Positions 1 to 10,445 are shown, counted from the stretch's first letter. The stretch: DNA of 64,000 nt from Anisodus tanguticus (GCA_034509755.1 CM067541.1:14310001-14374000), one strand, 5' to 3'. Translations and numbers: made by a program. The notes: generated from the letters alone by a model not told the origin.

Positions 1-47
1 TTAAAATTTCTCATTGAACTCAGTTTGTTTTTTGTGAATTTGAAGAA

Positions 48-3000
48 ATGGGATCATCTTTCAGTTGCTGTAGTGATGAAAAAGTTGATGAAGGGTATGT
101 ACTTACTAAAAACTATTTAACATTTTTTCTCTATTTTCCTTCTGTTTTTTATCCAGCTCAGTAAGACAAATTTAAAATTTAAAAAGTGATCTACCACGCA
201 TACATATTTTTACATTTTTTTTTTTGCATGTATATACATAATTCGAGCCAAGAACATTAAGTGACATTCTGGGAAGGATTTCTTTAGTCTCGTTGAAATC
301 ATTACTTGTTGCATATATATCACGTTGAATCGGTATTTTTTTGCCCCTTTTTCTCACTATATGTTTATATATACACCATGCGCCCTTGTCCGACACATTT
401 TTAGACCTAGAACCAGACAGGCGGGTCGTGCCTGAATTCTTGCCATAAAACATGAACTTCAAACTGATATTCGTTAGAAATTCGTCGAAAACGTTTTCGA
501 TAGACTTTGTGAGATTCCTGACGGAATTTTGACAGAAATGTCCGTCGAAAATTTCTGTTTTCTAGTAGTGATATAGCTTCTTTTTTTCTTTTTGTATGTT
601 TTAAAAATTTATGTGTACTAGAAAATTATACATAAGTAGAATTAATGTAAATTGATTGGGATTTTTGTAGGCAAAACAATGAAGTGGGTGGTGGCAATTC
701 TTGGAGAATATTCACATACAAAGAGTTACATGCAGCAACAAATGGTTTCAGTGAGAGTAACAAGCTTGGAGAAGGTGGTTTTGGAAGTGTCTATTGGGGA
801 AAAACTTCAGATGGTCTTCAGGTAATAAATAAATAAGTAAATTATTAGCCTTTTAAATTATTTTTGTTTTTCACCGATGTCCGATTTGGGTCCCAACTTA
901 TTCGTATTCATGTCATGTAAGGCCCATTAAAAGGTGAAACCATACCAAGATTTTTTGGAATGTTAGAAGATACAAAATAGAAAATTATCGTGCTTATCCC
1001 TTAGATGAGCCCAATGCGACGCAAATCTGAATTAATCGAGTCCATATGTTTTGAAAACCAAATGATGATACAAAAAGAAGTTTTAAAAAATCAACATTTT
1101 TATTCATATCTAAAAATCATGATGAAGGGGAGTCCTGGGAGCTATAGTAAAGTTGTCCCCGTGTGACTTATAGGTCACGAGTTAGAACTGTGAAATCAGT
1201 CATTAATATCTGCATCAAGATGCCTGCTTACATTACACTTCCTTGATGTGCGACCCCTTGTCAGACCCTGTATAACGTGGATGCTTCTTACACCAGACTA
1301 TCTTTTTATCTAAGAATCATGATCAAGTGACTCTCAGTAAGCAAAAGAGGTAAATAAATTCGAAATCAAAGAGAATTTTATCAAAAGGTAGGTCGGTGCA
1401 CTAAGTTTTCGCTATACAAAAGGTCTGGTGAAGGGATCGAACTATATATTGCTTCTATTGTATACGATATTACCCTGCAAGAGGTTATATCATAGTTAAA
1501 CCTCTCTATAACAACATTTCACTATAATAGTCAAGTTTTTTTGGAATCGACTTTTCATGTTAATTATGTTATGTTATATATTTGTTATAACAATATTTCT
1601 CGATAGTAGCCAAAAATATATCTAGACAAACAATGCCGTTATAAATAGGTTTGACTGTATAAGATTTTGGAATTGCAGATAGCAGTAAAGAAGCTAAAAT
1701 CAATGAATTCAAAAGCTGAAATGGAATTTGCTGTGGAAGTTGAAGTTCTTGGAAGAGTTAGGCACAAGAATCTATTAGGCCTAAGAGGCTATTGTGCTGG
1801 AAATGAACAAAGGCTTATTGTGTATGATTACATGCCAAATTTGAGTTTGCTCTCACATTTACATGGCCATTTATCAAGAGAAGTTCAATTGGATTGGAAG
1901 AAAAGAATGAAAATTGCTATTGGCTCTGCAGAAGGACTCTTGTAAGTTTCTTCACTACTCCTTTGAGTACCTATATATATACACTAAGAAAAAAAATAGT
2001 GAATGGCAATTTCTGTCGCTAAACTGCAAAAATCCTATTATCAATAGTTACGTATTAATGATGAATTATCAAAAAATTGTGTCAACTACGGGCTATTTAG
2101 CTATAGATTAATGACGAATTCGTAGCTACTTCCTATTTTTATTCTCTCCATCCCGATTTATATGACATATTTTCCTCTTAGTCTATCTAAAAAAGAATGT
2201 CAACTTCCTTATTTAGAAACAATTTAACTTAAACTTTTCATTTTGAGTTTATATATACCGTCAACATAAAAAAATTACACTATTAGGTCACATTAACCTA
2301 TTATATCACATAACTTGTCTCATCTTCAAGATTACGAATCTCATTTTTTGAAGAGACTTACATAGTTACATGTAGATATCTTTTTGGTAACCTTAGGTGT
2401 AAGCGTTTTTTATACATACAACGTATATTACTTAAATTCTTCCATTTTACCCCTAATGAGCTATGACTTATTTAGATCACAAGATTTAAAAGTTCTTTTT
2501 TCTTTCTGAAACTCCTTGTAAGTCAAACACCATCACATAAATTGGGACGAACGAAGTAATATTTTCTATAGAAATTTACCTGTGATTACTTTACAAGTGA
2601 ACTGATTGTGCAAATCCTTTTAACATAAAACTTAAACTCTGTTTCAAAATAGTCATAACAAATACTCATATGTATGCTTTTTGGCTATATAGGTATTTGC
2701 ATCATGAAGTTTCACCCCATATAATTCACAGAGACATCAAAGCTAGCAATGTGCTATTGGACTCAAATTTTGAGCCACTAGTTGCTGATTTTGGATTTGC
2801 AAAATTAATCCCAGAAGGTGTTAGTCACATGACGACACGTGTCAAAGGTACATTGGGTTATTTAGCACCAGAATATGCTATGTGGGGTAAAGTCTCTGAA
2901 AGTTGTGATGTTTATAGCTTTGGAATTCTTCTCCTTGAACTAATTACTGGTAGAAAACCAATTGAAAAACTTCCAAATGGTGTTAAAAGGACAATAACAG

Positions 3001-3392
3001 AGTGGATGGAACCAATGATAGCTAAAGAAAAATTTAAGGATCTTGTTGATCCTAAGTTAAAGGGTAATTTCGACGAAATTCAATTGAAACAATCGATACG
3101 TGTAGCTGCATTGTGTGTTCAGAGCGAGCCTGATAAACGACCAACGATGAAAGAAGTTGCGTGTATTTTGAAAGGGCAAGAGGTGAATAATGTTGTGAAG
3201 GAAAATCATGAGAATTTGAGAATTCAAAGTGTTAAGTATGGAGATGATTTAATGGCAATGGATCAAGCAAGTGATCAAGATGATGATCAAAGTAGTAGCG
3301 ATCAAGGAAATGAAAGTAGTGTTTATGGTGTGTTTGGTGCTATGGAAATGCAAAAGATGCAAGATCCTTACAAGCGTTTTGGAGAGAAATAA
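48..3392 (+). CDS. PTI1-like receptor-like cytoplasmic kinase (complete, 4 exons)
   Basis: Exons 48-94, 671-821, 1679-1941 and 2693-3392 join in frame across GT-AG introns to give 386 aa. The start is the first ATG and gives MGSSFSCC: Gly2 is a plausible N-myristoylation site and Cys7/Cys8 plausible palmitoylation sites, suggesting a plasma-membrane-tethered kinase without receptor or transmembrane segment. Kinase landmarks are the glycine loop GEGGFGSV (49-56), the ATP lysine in AVKK (70), catalytic HRD (166-168, an RD kinase), DFG (186-188) and APE (212-214). A C-terminal tail of roughly 60 residues is rich in Asp, Ser and Gln. By recalled similarity it resembles Arabidopsis At3g15890, annotated as a PTI1-like kinase; the substrate is unknown. 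All kinase motifs are present, so it looks functional. Introns 2 and 3 hold SINE and MITE insertions. Only 47 bp of upstream sequence is in the window, so the promoter is not visible. Confidence 0.93.
468..569. mobile_element. MITE fragment in intron 1 of kinase 1
   Basis: This AT-rich piece with repeated CGTCGAAA-type motifs ends in TTTTCTAGTAGTG. The same terminal motif recurs at 7310-7326 and, inverted, at 12517-12530. It looks like one end of a small non-coding inverted-repeat element. The left terminus is not clear, so it is probably truncated. Confidence 0.45.
1128..1307 (+). mobile_element. Au-like tRNA-derived SINE in intron 2 of kinase 1
   Basis: A degenerate copy of the plant Au-type SINE. 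A tRNA-like head carries AGTAAAGTTGTC and CTTATAGGTCACGAG, followed by the family body and a short T-rich tail near 1302. It is flanked by a direct repeat of 20 nt, 1108-1127 and 1308-1327, matching at 18 positions. A long target duplication of this kind is the signature of LINE-assisted SINE insertion. It is in the sense orientation relative to the host gene. Confidence 0.75.
1387..1490 (-). mobile_element. TS-type SINE fragment (antisense) in intron 2
   Basis: GTCGGTGCACTAAG, followed by a diverged AAGGGAT...ACCCTGCAAGAGG stretch, is the reverse complement of the 3' body of the tobacco-type TS SINE. The tRNA-like head is missing, and the next element begins immediately to the right. Confidence 0.55.
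1494..1661. mobile_element. MITE with TTAAACCTCTCTATAAC termini in intron 2
   Basis: Imperfect terminal inverted repeats: left GTTAAACCTCTCTATAAC, and right ATAAATAGGTTTGACTGTA, which reverse-complements to TACAGTCAAACCTATTTAT. The interior is non-coding and AT-rich, with repeated TTATAACAA motifs. A related copy lies at 10313-10445. The right end stops about 17 nt before the exon 3 acceptor at 1678, so the element probably supplies part of the branch-point region. Confidence 0.65.
2140..2560. mobile_element. Stowaway-like MITE in intron 3 of kinase 1
   Basis: The left end (CTCTCCATCCCGATTTATATGAC) and right end (CATAAATTGGGACGAACGAAGT) form imperfect inverted repeats of the common CTCCCTCCGTCCCAATTTATG terminus. 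There is no coding capacity. Similar termini occur at 29904, 37417 and 62367. Confidence 0.6.
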
Positions 3393-3635
3393 TGTTTGAG
3401 GTGTACGTAAGCTGACTCGAACAATATCTTTATCGAACAAGAAATTTAATTATAAGATTTTTGGTTTAAATTTGTAATGACATTGCAATGCTTTGACAAG
3501 AATTTGAGCTTTTTGAGGGCTTTTCTAAGTATTAAATTGTTATGTTTTTTATGTATTCTTTAATGTTAGAGAATGGAACTTTGAGAATGTTACAACATAT
3601 TAAATGTAACTTAAATTTATTCCCCTTTTCCACAT
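3393..3635 (+). other. 3' flank of kinase 1 (probable 3' UTR)
   Basis: AT-rich sequence between the kinase stop codon and the target duplication of the next retrotransposon. It presumably holds the 3' UTR and polyadenylation site. No ORF or repeat is recognised. Confidence 0.4.
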
Positions 3636-3640
3636 AATAA

Positions 3641-3962
3641 TGTTAAATATACACAATGTACACATAATATACATGTGTATATTGTGTATATATGCCTCGG
3701 TTTTCATGCATATATGTTACCGTATATAGATTGTATATTATCGTGTATACAAGATAGATTAGGTAAGGTGTTGTGGTGTAATTAGTATTATACACTTACC
3801 ATAATTGTATGGTTACCATAATTGTATATTTAGGATCCAAGTAGAATAAGGTTTTAGGAGTATAGTAGGAATATGATTCTCCTATTATGGAAATATGTAA
3901 CTTATATATATAGACTTTCAATTAATGAAAATAATCAAGGGATTAAGGGATTATTTCTTTCA
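3641..3962 (+). repeat. 5' LTR of copia A1
   Basis: Starts TGTTAAATATAC and ends TTTCTTTCA, directly followed by the PBS. It differs from the 3' LTR by an 11-bp insertion inside the terminal hairpin (around 3658) and by an extra GATTAAGG-like repeat near 3942. Confidence 0.9.
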
Positions 3963-3974
3963 TGGTATCAGAGC
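3963..3974 (+). other. Primer-binding site of A1 (initiator tRNA-Met)
   Basis: TGGTATCAGAGC directly after the LTR matches the standard plant copia PBS, which is complementary to the 3' end of initiator methionine tRNA. Confidence 0.88.
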
Positions 3975-4065
3975 CCAACTCATTCCACTTCTTTGTTCAC
4001 CGATGTTGGGCCCCCAAATTATATTGTCCACGCTCCAGTTAACGAGGTCTGATCATGCGAAGGAG

Positions 4066-4182
4066 TGTTAAGAGTCCCACATCGGAAATGGAATGAGAAC
4101 ATGAACTCCTTATATGGACTTGGACAATCCTCACCCTACAAGCTAGCTTTTGGGGTTGAGTTAGGCCTAAGATTCATTCTTT
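4066..4182 (+). repeat. Foreign LTR-like fragment captured inside A1
   Basis: TGTTAAGAGTCCCACATCGG, followed by a GGACTTGGACAATCCTCACC motif and TTTTGGGGTTGAGTTAGG, resembles the LTR of a different plant retrotransposon family. The purine stretch GCGAAGGAG just before its TG could be that element's polypurine tract. None of it occurs in the other family-A copies here. Confidence 0.55.
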
Positions 4183-4315
4183 AGCCAAGCTAAGCACAGT
4201 GCGAATGGTAGCCGGCTTGACCACCGGACTAAACGTCTCACCGCAATCAATACCAACCTGCTGAGTCTTACCATCACCCACAAGCCGCGCCTTATGTCGG
4301 GCAAATGAACCATGC
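4183..4315 (-). pseudogene. Inverted family-A RT fragment inside A1
   Basis: Reads in the antisense direction as family-A reverse transcriptase, matching the minus-strand element A2 at about 32896-33031. It joins the forward RT fragment at about 4312-4316, where both sources share CCAT. Confidence 0.8.
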
Positions 4316-5202
4316 TCAGCTCTGAGTTTGCTATGAAAGACTTAGGGCCCTTGAGTTACTTTTTGGGGATTGCTGTCAATCGCCATTCAAATGGATTGTT
4401 CTTGTCTCAATGAAAGTATGCAGACGAGATCATCGAGAGGGCTGGGATGTCATCATGTAAGTCCACTTCCACTCCAGTTGATACGAAGCCCAAGCTTAGT
4501 GTCGCGGCCGGCGCACCCTACGAGGATCCAACCAGCTATCGCAGTCTTGCAGGGGCCCTTCAGTATCTTACCTTTACGAGATCAGACATTACGTATGCTG
4601 TCCAGCAGGTGTGTTTGTTCATGCATGATCCCAGAATTGAGCACATGTATGCGCTCAAATGCATCATTCGGTATATTCAAGGTACACTTGATTTTGGGTT
4701 GCATTTATATCCTCCCTCGACATCCACACTGGTCTCGTATACAGATGCTGATTGGGGTGGCTGTCCCGACACCAGCCGGTCTACGTCAGGATATTGTATG
4801 TTTCTTGGCAACAACTTGGTCTCCTGGTCTGCAAAGCGTCAGTCGACTTTATCCCGCTCAAGTGCCGAGGCTGAATATCGAGGGGTAGCTAATGTGGTCT
4901 TAGAATCATGTTGGTTACGTAATTTGCTTTTGGAGCTTCATTGTCCCATTCAGAAGGCAACCTTGGTATATTGCGATAATATTAGTGCCATCTACCTTTC
5001 TGGTAATCCGGTTCAGCACCAACGCACTAAACATATCGAGATGGACATTCACTTTGTCCGTGAAAAGGTTACCCGTGGTCAAGTTCGCGTATCACATGTC
5101 CCGTCGAGATATCAAATTGCCGACATCTTTACAATTCGTCTTCCCTCGGTCCTTTTTGAAGATTTAGGGATAGTCTCAGCGTTCGAAGACCGCCCGCTAT
5201 GA
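4316..5202 (+). pseudogene. A1 RT tail and RNase H, disrupted
   Basis: Frames in this stretch encode the end of reverse transcriptase (FAMKDLGPLSYFLGI) and the copia RNase H domain: YTDADWGGCPDT, SAEAEYRGVAN, CDNISAIYLS, and the KHIEMDIHFVREKV tail. The open part is 4447-5202 (251 codons). A one-base deletion in the GATTTTAGGG stretch near 5163 shifts the final codons. No YVDD catalytic motif remains, so it is inactive. Confidence 0.85.
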
Positions 5203-5212
5203 CTGCGGGGTG

Positions 5213-5516
5213 TGTTAAATATACACAATATACATGTGTATATTGTGTATATATGCCTCGGTTTCCATGTATATATGTTACCGTATATATATTGTATATT
5301 ACCGTGTATACAAGATAGATTAGGTAAGGTGTTGTGGTGTAATTAGTATTATACACTTACCATAATTGTATAGTTACCATAATTGTATATTTAGGATCCA
5401 AGTAGAATAAGGTTTTAGGAGTAGAGTAGGAATATGATTCTCCTATTATGGAAATATGTAACTTGTATATATAGCCTTTCAATTAATGAAAATAATCAAG
5501 AGATTATTTTTTTTCA
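5213..5516 (+). repeat. 3' LTR of copia A1
   Basis: Starts TGTTAAATATAC and ends TTTTCA. It is preceded by the family-A G-rich tract (GACTGCGGGGTG). A 16-bp perfect inverted repeat occupies 5219-5234 and 5237-5252. Confidence 0.9.
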
Positions 5517-5521
5517 AATAA

Positions 5522-7175
5522 AGATGATAATTATTCTTTAAACAGCATGATTAATTTCTGTAAATGTCATTAGCACCTAATGAGCAGTTTACTTGGAAGC
5601 TACAAAGATTTAAACAGACAAGATTCCCTTAGAGATATTCAATACAAGATACTACCAAATGATGGATCATAACAGTCATGGAAGGACAATGTTTTGTCTT
5701 ATGTTTTGGCTGCTATAATTGGAAACATCTTCTTATTGATTGCAAATGGAGCAGACCACATTTTATGTAGAATTTGGAAGGGATGTGGGGAGAGTATATA
5801 TGAAAGAGATTTTTACATCACGGTTTGTGACGAGATGAACGAGATCTCTATATCCTTAACTAAAAGTCTCGGATTCGGCCATTTGAATGGAGATAGTACT
5901 GGTAAGGAGCGCTTCCCCGTTTAATAGGTCCTATCCGTTGCAAATTCAGATTAGTCCAGCCAATTCGGATAACAAATAGTGATATATAAAAGAAGAGTTC
6001 TTCAATTATTTTGAAATGGATTTAAGTTACATACACTGAAAGCAAAAAAAAGGACCTTTTGTTCTTAATCTGCACGTGGTTTTTTTAGTTTAATCATTTG
6101 GTATTTAAAGTCCAACTAATAAAGATTTGTGTCGTGTAGGACATATTTAAGAAGAATATACTCCATATGAGGATTTTTTTTATTTCAAGGACTTGAACCA
6201 ATACCTCTAATTAATTTTAAGCAAATTCTTCCCGGCACGCAAATATGTCTCGTACCAATAATTAACAGACTCGATAACATTAGCCCGCCTTTATTAATAT
6301 TTCCTTGTAAAAAAATTTAATTTGTAACTAACTTTATGATAGTTCAATGTATCTAACTCATAAAACATTAATCAGCTAGGAGCTAGTGGTGAGACAGAAG
6401 GTACTTGTAGTCTTTGTGTAATTAAACTCTTCATTTTTGTGCCTAATTTACAAGTCTAATATCAATAAACTACTAATTATGATTATTAAAACTTCCCATT
6501 TTGATTTTATTATTTTTAGAAATTAGAAAGGGATGAACATAGCTAAAAGATAGCTATCCACACCACTCATTAATGTGGTACATTAACCAAAGGTGCTCGA
6601 ATTCGAGTTCGGGGAATGAAGTCTTCTTTGATGAGTTGTTCCTCAAAGTGGAACTTTACAGGATGAATTTGAGTTAGTCGAGGCCCAAAATAGACATAGG
6701 ACATCGTGATTCTTAGAAGCTTAGATAATTCAATGAACTTGACACCCTTTCTTTCTTTCCCTCAAAATAATTTCTCATAAAATCGACAATTTATTTCCTT
6801 TTTATTTATTACTGCACGTATTTTTTAGTTTTAATAATGAAGAATTAAGCCTACTTAAATCACATCATTTGGAAATGGATTTTGCTGAAAGACTTGTTCA
6901 TTTGCCTAATTTCATGAGGTTAGTTATAAATTCTTCCTTCTTCTCTTCCTTAACCTAACCCCTTTCCCCTCCCTAGCATAAATAAATAAATAGCTCGACG
7001 CTGGAATGATAAAATATAAAACACTAATTTTTCTTTATTACTTTTTTAATATGAAAACAATAAAAAATAAGTAGAAGTTTTTCCAACATCTCATTGATGA
7101 TTATAGTCATTGTTGGAAAAAAACTGCCTTGTAATAAGTTTTATTAATCATTTTAGAAGTTTTATTTCTTCCTAA
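5522..7175. other. Intergenic region without a recognised gene
   Basis: AT-rich intergenic DNA. A 76-codon open frame at 5694-5924 (+) begins MSYVLAAIIGNIF and resembles nothing I recognise; it is probably chance. The segment 5905-5965 (GCAAATTCAGATTAGTCCAG and flanks) is similar to 990-1030 and 9160-9205, so it belongs to a dispersed repeat. Nothing else is supported. Confidence 0.4.
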
Positions 7176-7330
7176 TATTAAAAATACGCGGATTTCCAAT
7201 GAAATGTGTAGTGGAATCGCGAAAATGTACTTGTTGAAAACTGTCCCCGATAGCTTTCTGCTGGAAATCCCAAATTTCAGTGGGATTCTGACGAAGAATC
7301 CATAGGAAAAACACCCATTTCTAGTAGTGT
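7176..7330. mobile_element. MITE copy (CTAGTAGTG terminus)
   Basis: The right end CCCATTTCTAGTAGTG and internal GGATTTCC/GGAAATCC motifs match the element at 12518/23092. The left end is more diverged. Non-coding. Confidence 0.45.
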
Positions 7331-7956
7331 ATATGAATGTGTGGAAATTAAATTAAAGATATAGTTAGACAATAAGTAGAAATCTATTACTATATGAGTT
7401 CAGGATTTGAATTTTATGAGTTTTGATTTCGAGAACAATTTCAAGTGAATTTCGTAACGGATATACAGAATATAGACTAAATTTTGTTGAACCAGTATGT
7501 TAAAGCCTAGCTCGCCTCACGCGTGAGGATTAGGGTCTTTTGTTTTAGAATTGTTGAAGAACTTTAAAATCTCCTTTAGATTTTCATAATTCTGTAATTT
7601 ACATGGTAAATTCTTTAGTAAAGTGAATATTGATTTGAAGTAAAGTCTCTGCCATACCCATAATAATTGGGGAAATGCTAATGATTGTACAGTTAGCTGC
7701 ATGTTTCAAACTGCCATATATAATTACACAATCATCATCATTGTTTTCCAGTTATTTGTGTATTAATTTTAATCTTCTCTTGGTGAGGAATTATAATGTC
7801 GTTGTTACCACATATAATTTTTTTCTTGAAGTGGTGTTAGGTCTCAAAAATGTACTTTAGATTGCATGACACTAGGATGACCCTATCAGTAATGATTGTG
7901 ATGGAATAGATAAGATCTTTCTATTTTTAACTACATGTCTCATGTTCGAGTCCTAG
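7331..7956. other. Intergenic, nothing recognised
   Basis: AT-rich sequence. The two roughly 60-codon frames at 7517-7702 (-) and 7675-7860 (+) have no recognisable similarity and look like chance. Confidence 0.35.
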
Positions 7957-9047
7957 AGGATAATTTGGTGTATGAAATATCTCGTATTGATCACACAGGG
8001 TTTAGGAAAAGCCGCAACCCAATAGAGTGTAATATAGGCAACCTATTCTGGCATAAGCTGTTGGAAACAAAGCAGTACGGGAATAGTAAATAATTATTAC
8101 AAGTGCTTCGAAAGGATAAATCATAAAGATTACAATAGCAACAAGCTTGTAGTAAATAAGAATTGTGACAACAACAAACTTTTTGAGTTCTTGAGTCAGT
8201 CTTGAATCATTATACCAATTTGCAGAAAGCTCTTTAAATCTTGATAACCTGAAACCAAGACATACTAAATCTGGAAGTGTTACAACTGTGCTGAGTCGAA
8301 TGATGACACTCTGTCTTTAAGACAAGATTGCCCCGTATATATGCTTTTACGTTAGCGGGCAATAGTTTTTCAAGATAAAACAGCAAACCATCATTTGTGC
8401 AAAGCAAACACAAGTGATTCTAGCGAAGAAAACAAATAACAAAAGATTGCTAAGAGGAGAGGATTTGCAACAAGAATTTCAGAATTGTTGTTCTTGAAAA
8501 GTGTGTGTAGAACTGAGCCAAATGCATCAATTTATAGTAGTGTAAGAATGACCTCTTCTAGTGCCCATGTAATGGCCATTTAAATGCCATGTAATGGCCC
8601 TTTAATTTACCAATTAATGCAGCCAAATAATGGCTGATTTATGGAGGAAAACTGTCATTTTAATGCACCAAAAACTCTCTTACACTTTGCACAATCCGTC
8701 CGGGTGGTGCCGCGGCCCTTCCCGACCATACCATCTTACACTTTGCACAATCCTTTCTTCGTTTACCGACGTGGAACACTTGTTATTTAGCCAATAACTG
8801 TCAATTATTCTATGTCTCAAACATTTACTTACGTACCAATATCTCTTTCACTAACGAAATTTATGATACTTGGCACTACGAGTGCACGTGTGTGGAAACG
8901 ATGTTTTCGACGTGCGGGGCCCCAATTGTTCGAGTCATAAATAATGGGATAAACTTAATTCCACATTAATAAATTTCCAACATAAGCATCAATGACTGAT
9001 CACGAATTCGTGACTTATAGGTCACACGAAAATAATTTTACCATTAC
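7957..9047 (-). mobile_element. Au-like SINE split by a solo LTR
   Basis: On the minus strand, 9047-8988 reads as the head of an Au-type SINE (reverse complement of TGACTTATAGGTCACACG and TTTACCATTACTCC). After the interruption 8058-7957 continues with its body: the reverse complement of GGCAACCTATTCTG gives the family's GGTAGGCTGCC-like block, then a GGGTTGCGGC-like block. The two halves join when the inserted LTR and one TAAGC copy are removed. Confidence 0.65.
8059..8982 (-). mobile_element. Solo LTR of copia family C
   Basis: Begins TGTTGGAAAC and ends ATTTCCAACA. It is flanked by the perfect 5-bp duplication TAAGC (8054-8058 and 8983-8987). It shares blocks with the LTRs at 12609 and 21635, including AAAGCAGTACGGG, GATTGCCCCGTATATATGC and TTACGTTAGCGGGCAATAG, so it belongs to a related but diverged subfamily. 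No internal domain remains, as expected after recombination between LTRs. Confidence 0.82.
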
Positions 9048-10104
9048 TCCAACACAACATCCTTCCTTAATTAGAGGTCCCAGATTCGAGACTTATCAAT
9101 GAAAAAAATCCTAATAGGAATTGCTTCCTTTTTAAGAGTTTTATGTGAGGTGAATCCAAATTGATTGAGGTTTTCAAACTAATACCGAATACCGAAAATA
9201 AATGAAAGAGACTATGATGACCCACAGAGGCACATGTCAGACTTTGAAATAATTACTTTTCTTAATTCCAAGCATGTAGGGGAAAGTTTATTAGTTTGGC
9301 AATGTGGATAAGCAATAATAAGCATATCTCCACCACCCACATTCTCTCTCTCCTTCCACAAACCCCATGCACCTTTACTTTTTTTGGTTCATTTTCTTAA
9401 TTAATTAGTAGCCACAAAAAGATTGTGCTTCATGTTTTCCCCATTTGTTAATTTGTCTATTTTTTCTGATATTCACCAATCAATTTATGAATGATCATGT
9501 GTCATTATATTTTATGATATATAATTTAGACACATTATTAATAGTATAAAATTTTATATTAGATTAGTATATACATCCTTTTATAATAGTGAATTTATCT
9601 TACTTTAGGTTGCTAATCCATTTTCATGAACAGTTACTTTTTTTTCTTTTTTTTAGATTATTAGATAGTATACAAATTCTTTTACCATATTCTAGTCCAG
9701 ATATAAAAGTTGAACTCCATTCTATTTAGTAGTTGAGTAGTTGAGTCATGTTACAACCACGTTTGACCAGAAAGAAAGGGTTCGGGGTAAATTTAGGAGT
9801 CTTTATGTGAATCGTGAGATTGTTATGTACTATACGTATAGTGCGGTACTTAGGTCTATCCATCCTATTTGCTTCATAATGTATGAGATTACAGGAACAA
9901 GTTATTTGTTATATTTACTATGCCTCGAGGAGTGGTGAGCAGTACTGAACTTATCAATTCGGCATAGTATTTGGGTAGGAGACATTCCTGTATTATAGAA
10001 ATCCACATACAATATTCTAAAACTTCCAAACAAAAGTTGGATCAATAAACTAATTATAACGGTCATTATTGATCCAACGATCAAATTATGTAAACAATGA
10101 TTTA

Positions 10105-10106
<2 letters not shown>
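9048..10106. other. Intergenic, no recognised gene
   Basis: AT-rich sequence upstream of kinase 2. Small frames at 9741-9938 (+) and 9902-10084 (-) resemble nothing known to me. Part of 9130-9205 is related to the dispersed repeat at 5905-5965. Confidence 0.35.

Positions 10107-10165
<59 letters not shown>
10107..10165. repeat. (AT)n microsatellite
   Basis: About 29 uninterrupted AT dinucleotides, prone to cruciform formation and length change. Confidence 0.95.
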
Positions 10166-10167
<2 letters not shown>

Positions 10168-10182
10168 GATAGTATAGTGAAG

Positions 10183-10315
10183 AGGAATCTTAGAGTAACT
10201 GGTAAAGTTGTTGCAATGTGATCATGAGGTCATGTGTACAAGCCGTGAAAACAGTCTCTTGGAGAAATGCAGGGTAAGGCTGCGTAGAGTTAGGCCCTTG
10301 TGGTCTGGCCCTTCT
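10183..10315 (+). mobile_element. TS-type SINE, 3'-truncated
   Basis: AGAGTAACTGGTAAAGTTGT (A-box region), GAGGTCATGTGTACAAGCC (degenerate B-box), then AGAAATGCAGGGTAAGGC and CCCTTGTGGTCTGGCCC are the diagnostic order of the tRNA-derived TS SINE of Solanaceae. The usual end with its poly-T stretch is missing, because the next MITE begins at about 10313. Confidence 0.8.
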
Positions 10316-10445
10316 CTATAGCAATATTTCATTTTAATTATCAATTTTTTTTTTAGAATCACTTTTTCATGTTATGTTATTATATGTTCTTTATAACAAC
10401 ATTTTGCGAAAACACTAATATTATTATAAAGAGGTTTAACTGTAC
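10313..10445. mobile_element. MITE related to 1494-1661
   Basis: CTCTATAGCAATATTTC at the left and TATAAAGAGGTTTAACTGTAC at the right form the same inverted ends as the intron 2 MITE of kinase 1, with the same internal TTCATGTTATGTTAT motif. The extreme left end is worn. Confidence 0.6.

Larger units (their letters stand above)
3641..5516 (+). mobile_element. Copia A1: internally rearranged family-A retrotransposon
   Basis: An element bounded by LTRs at 3641-3962 and 5213-5516, flanked by the perfect 5-bp target duplication AATAA (3636-3640 and 5517-5521). At 1.9 kb it is much shorter than its 5-kb relatives. gag, protease and integrase are missing. The interior reads in order: PBS; sequence unrelated to family A that ends in a foreign LTR-like piece (4066-4182); an inverted family-A RT fragment (4183-4315); then the forward RT tail and RNase H (about 4314-5202). 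Clean LTR ends and TSD suggest the rearranged unit moved as such, so it is a non-autonomous element. Confidence 0.9.

Noticed and set aside
172..462. Minus-strand ORF of 96 codons
   Set aside because: It lies in intron 1 of kinase 1, has low-complexity composition and no recognisable domain.
5694..5924. 76-codon ORF as a real small gene
   Set aside because: No recognised domain, and its 3' part runs into a dispersed repeat also seen near 990 and 9160.
10183..10315. tRNA gene suggested by A-box and B-box-like motifs
   Set aside because: No cloverleaf or anticodon arm can be drawn; the downstream body is that of a TS SINE.
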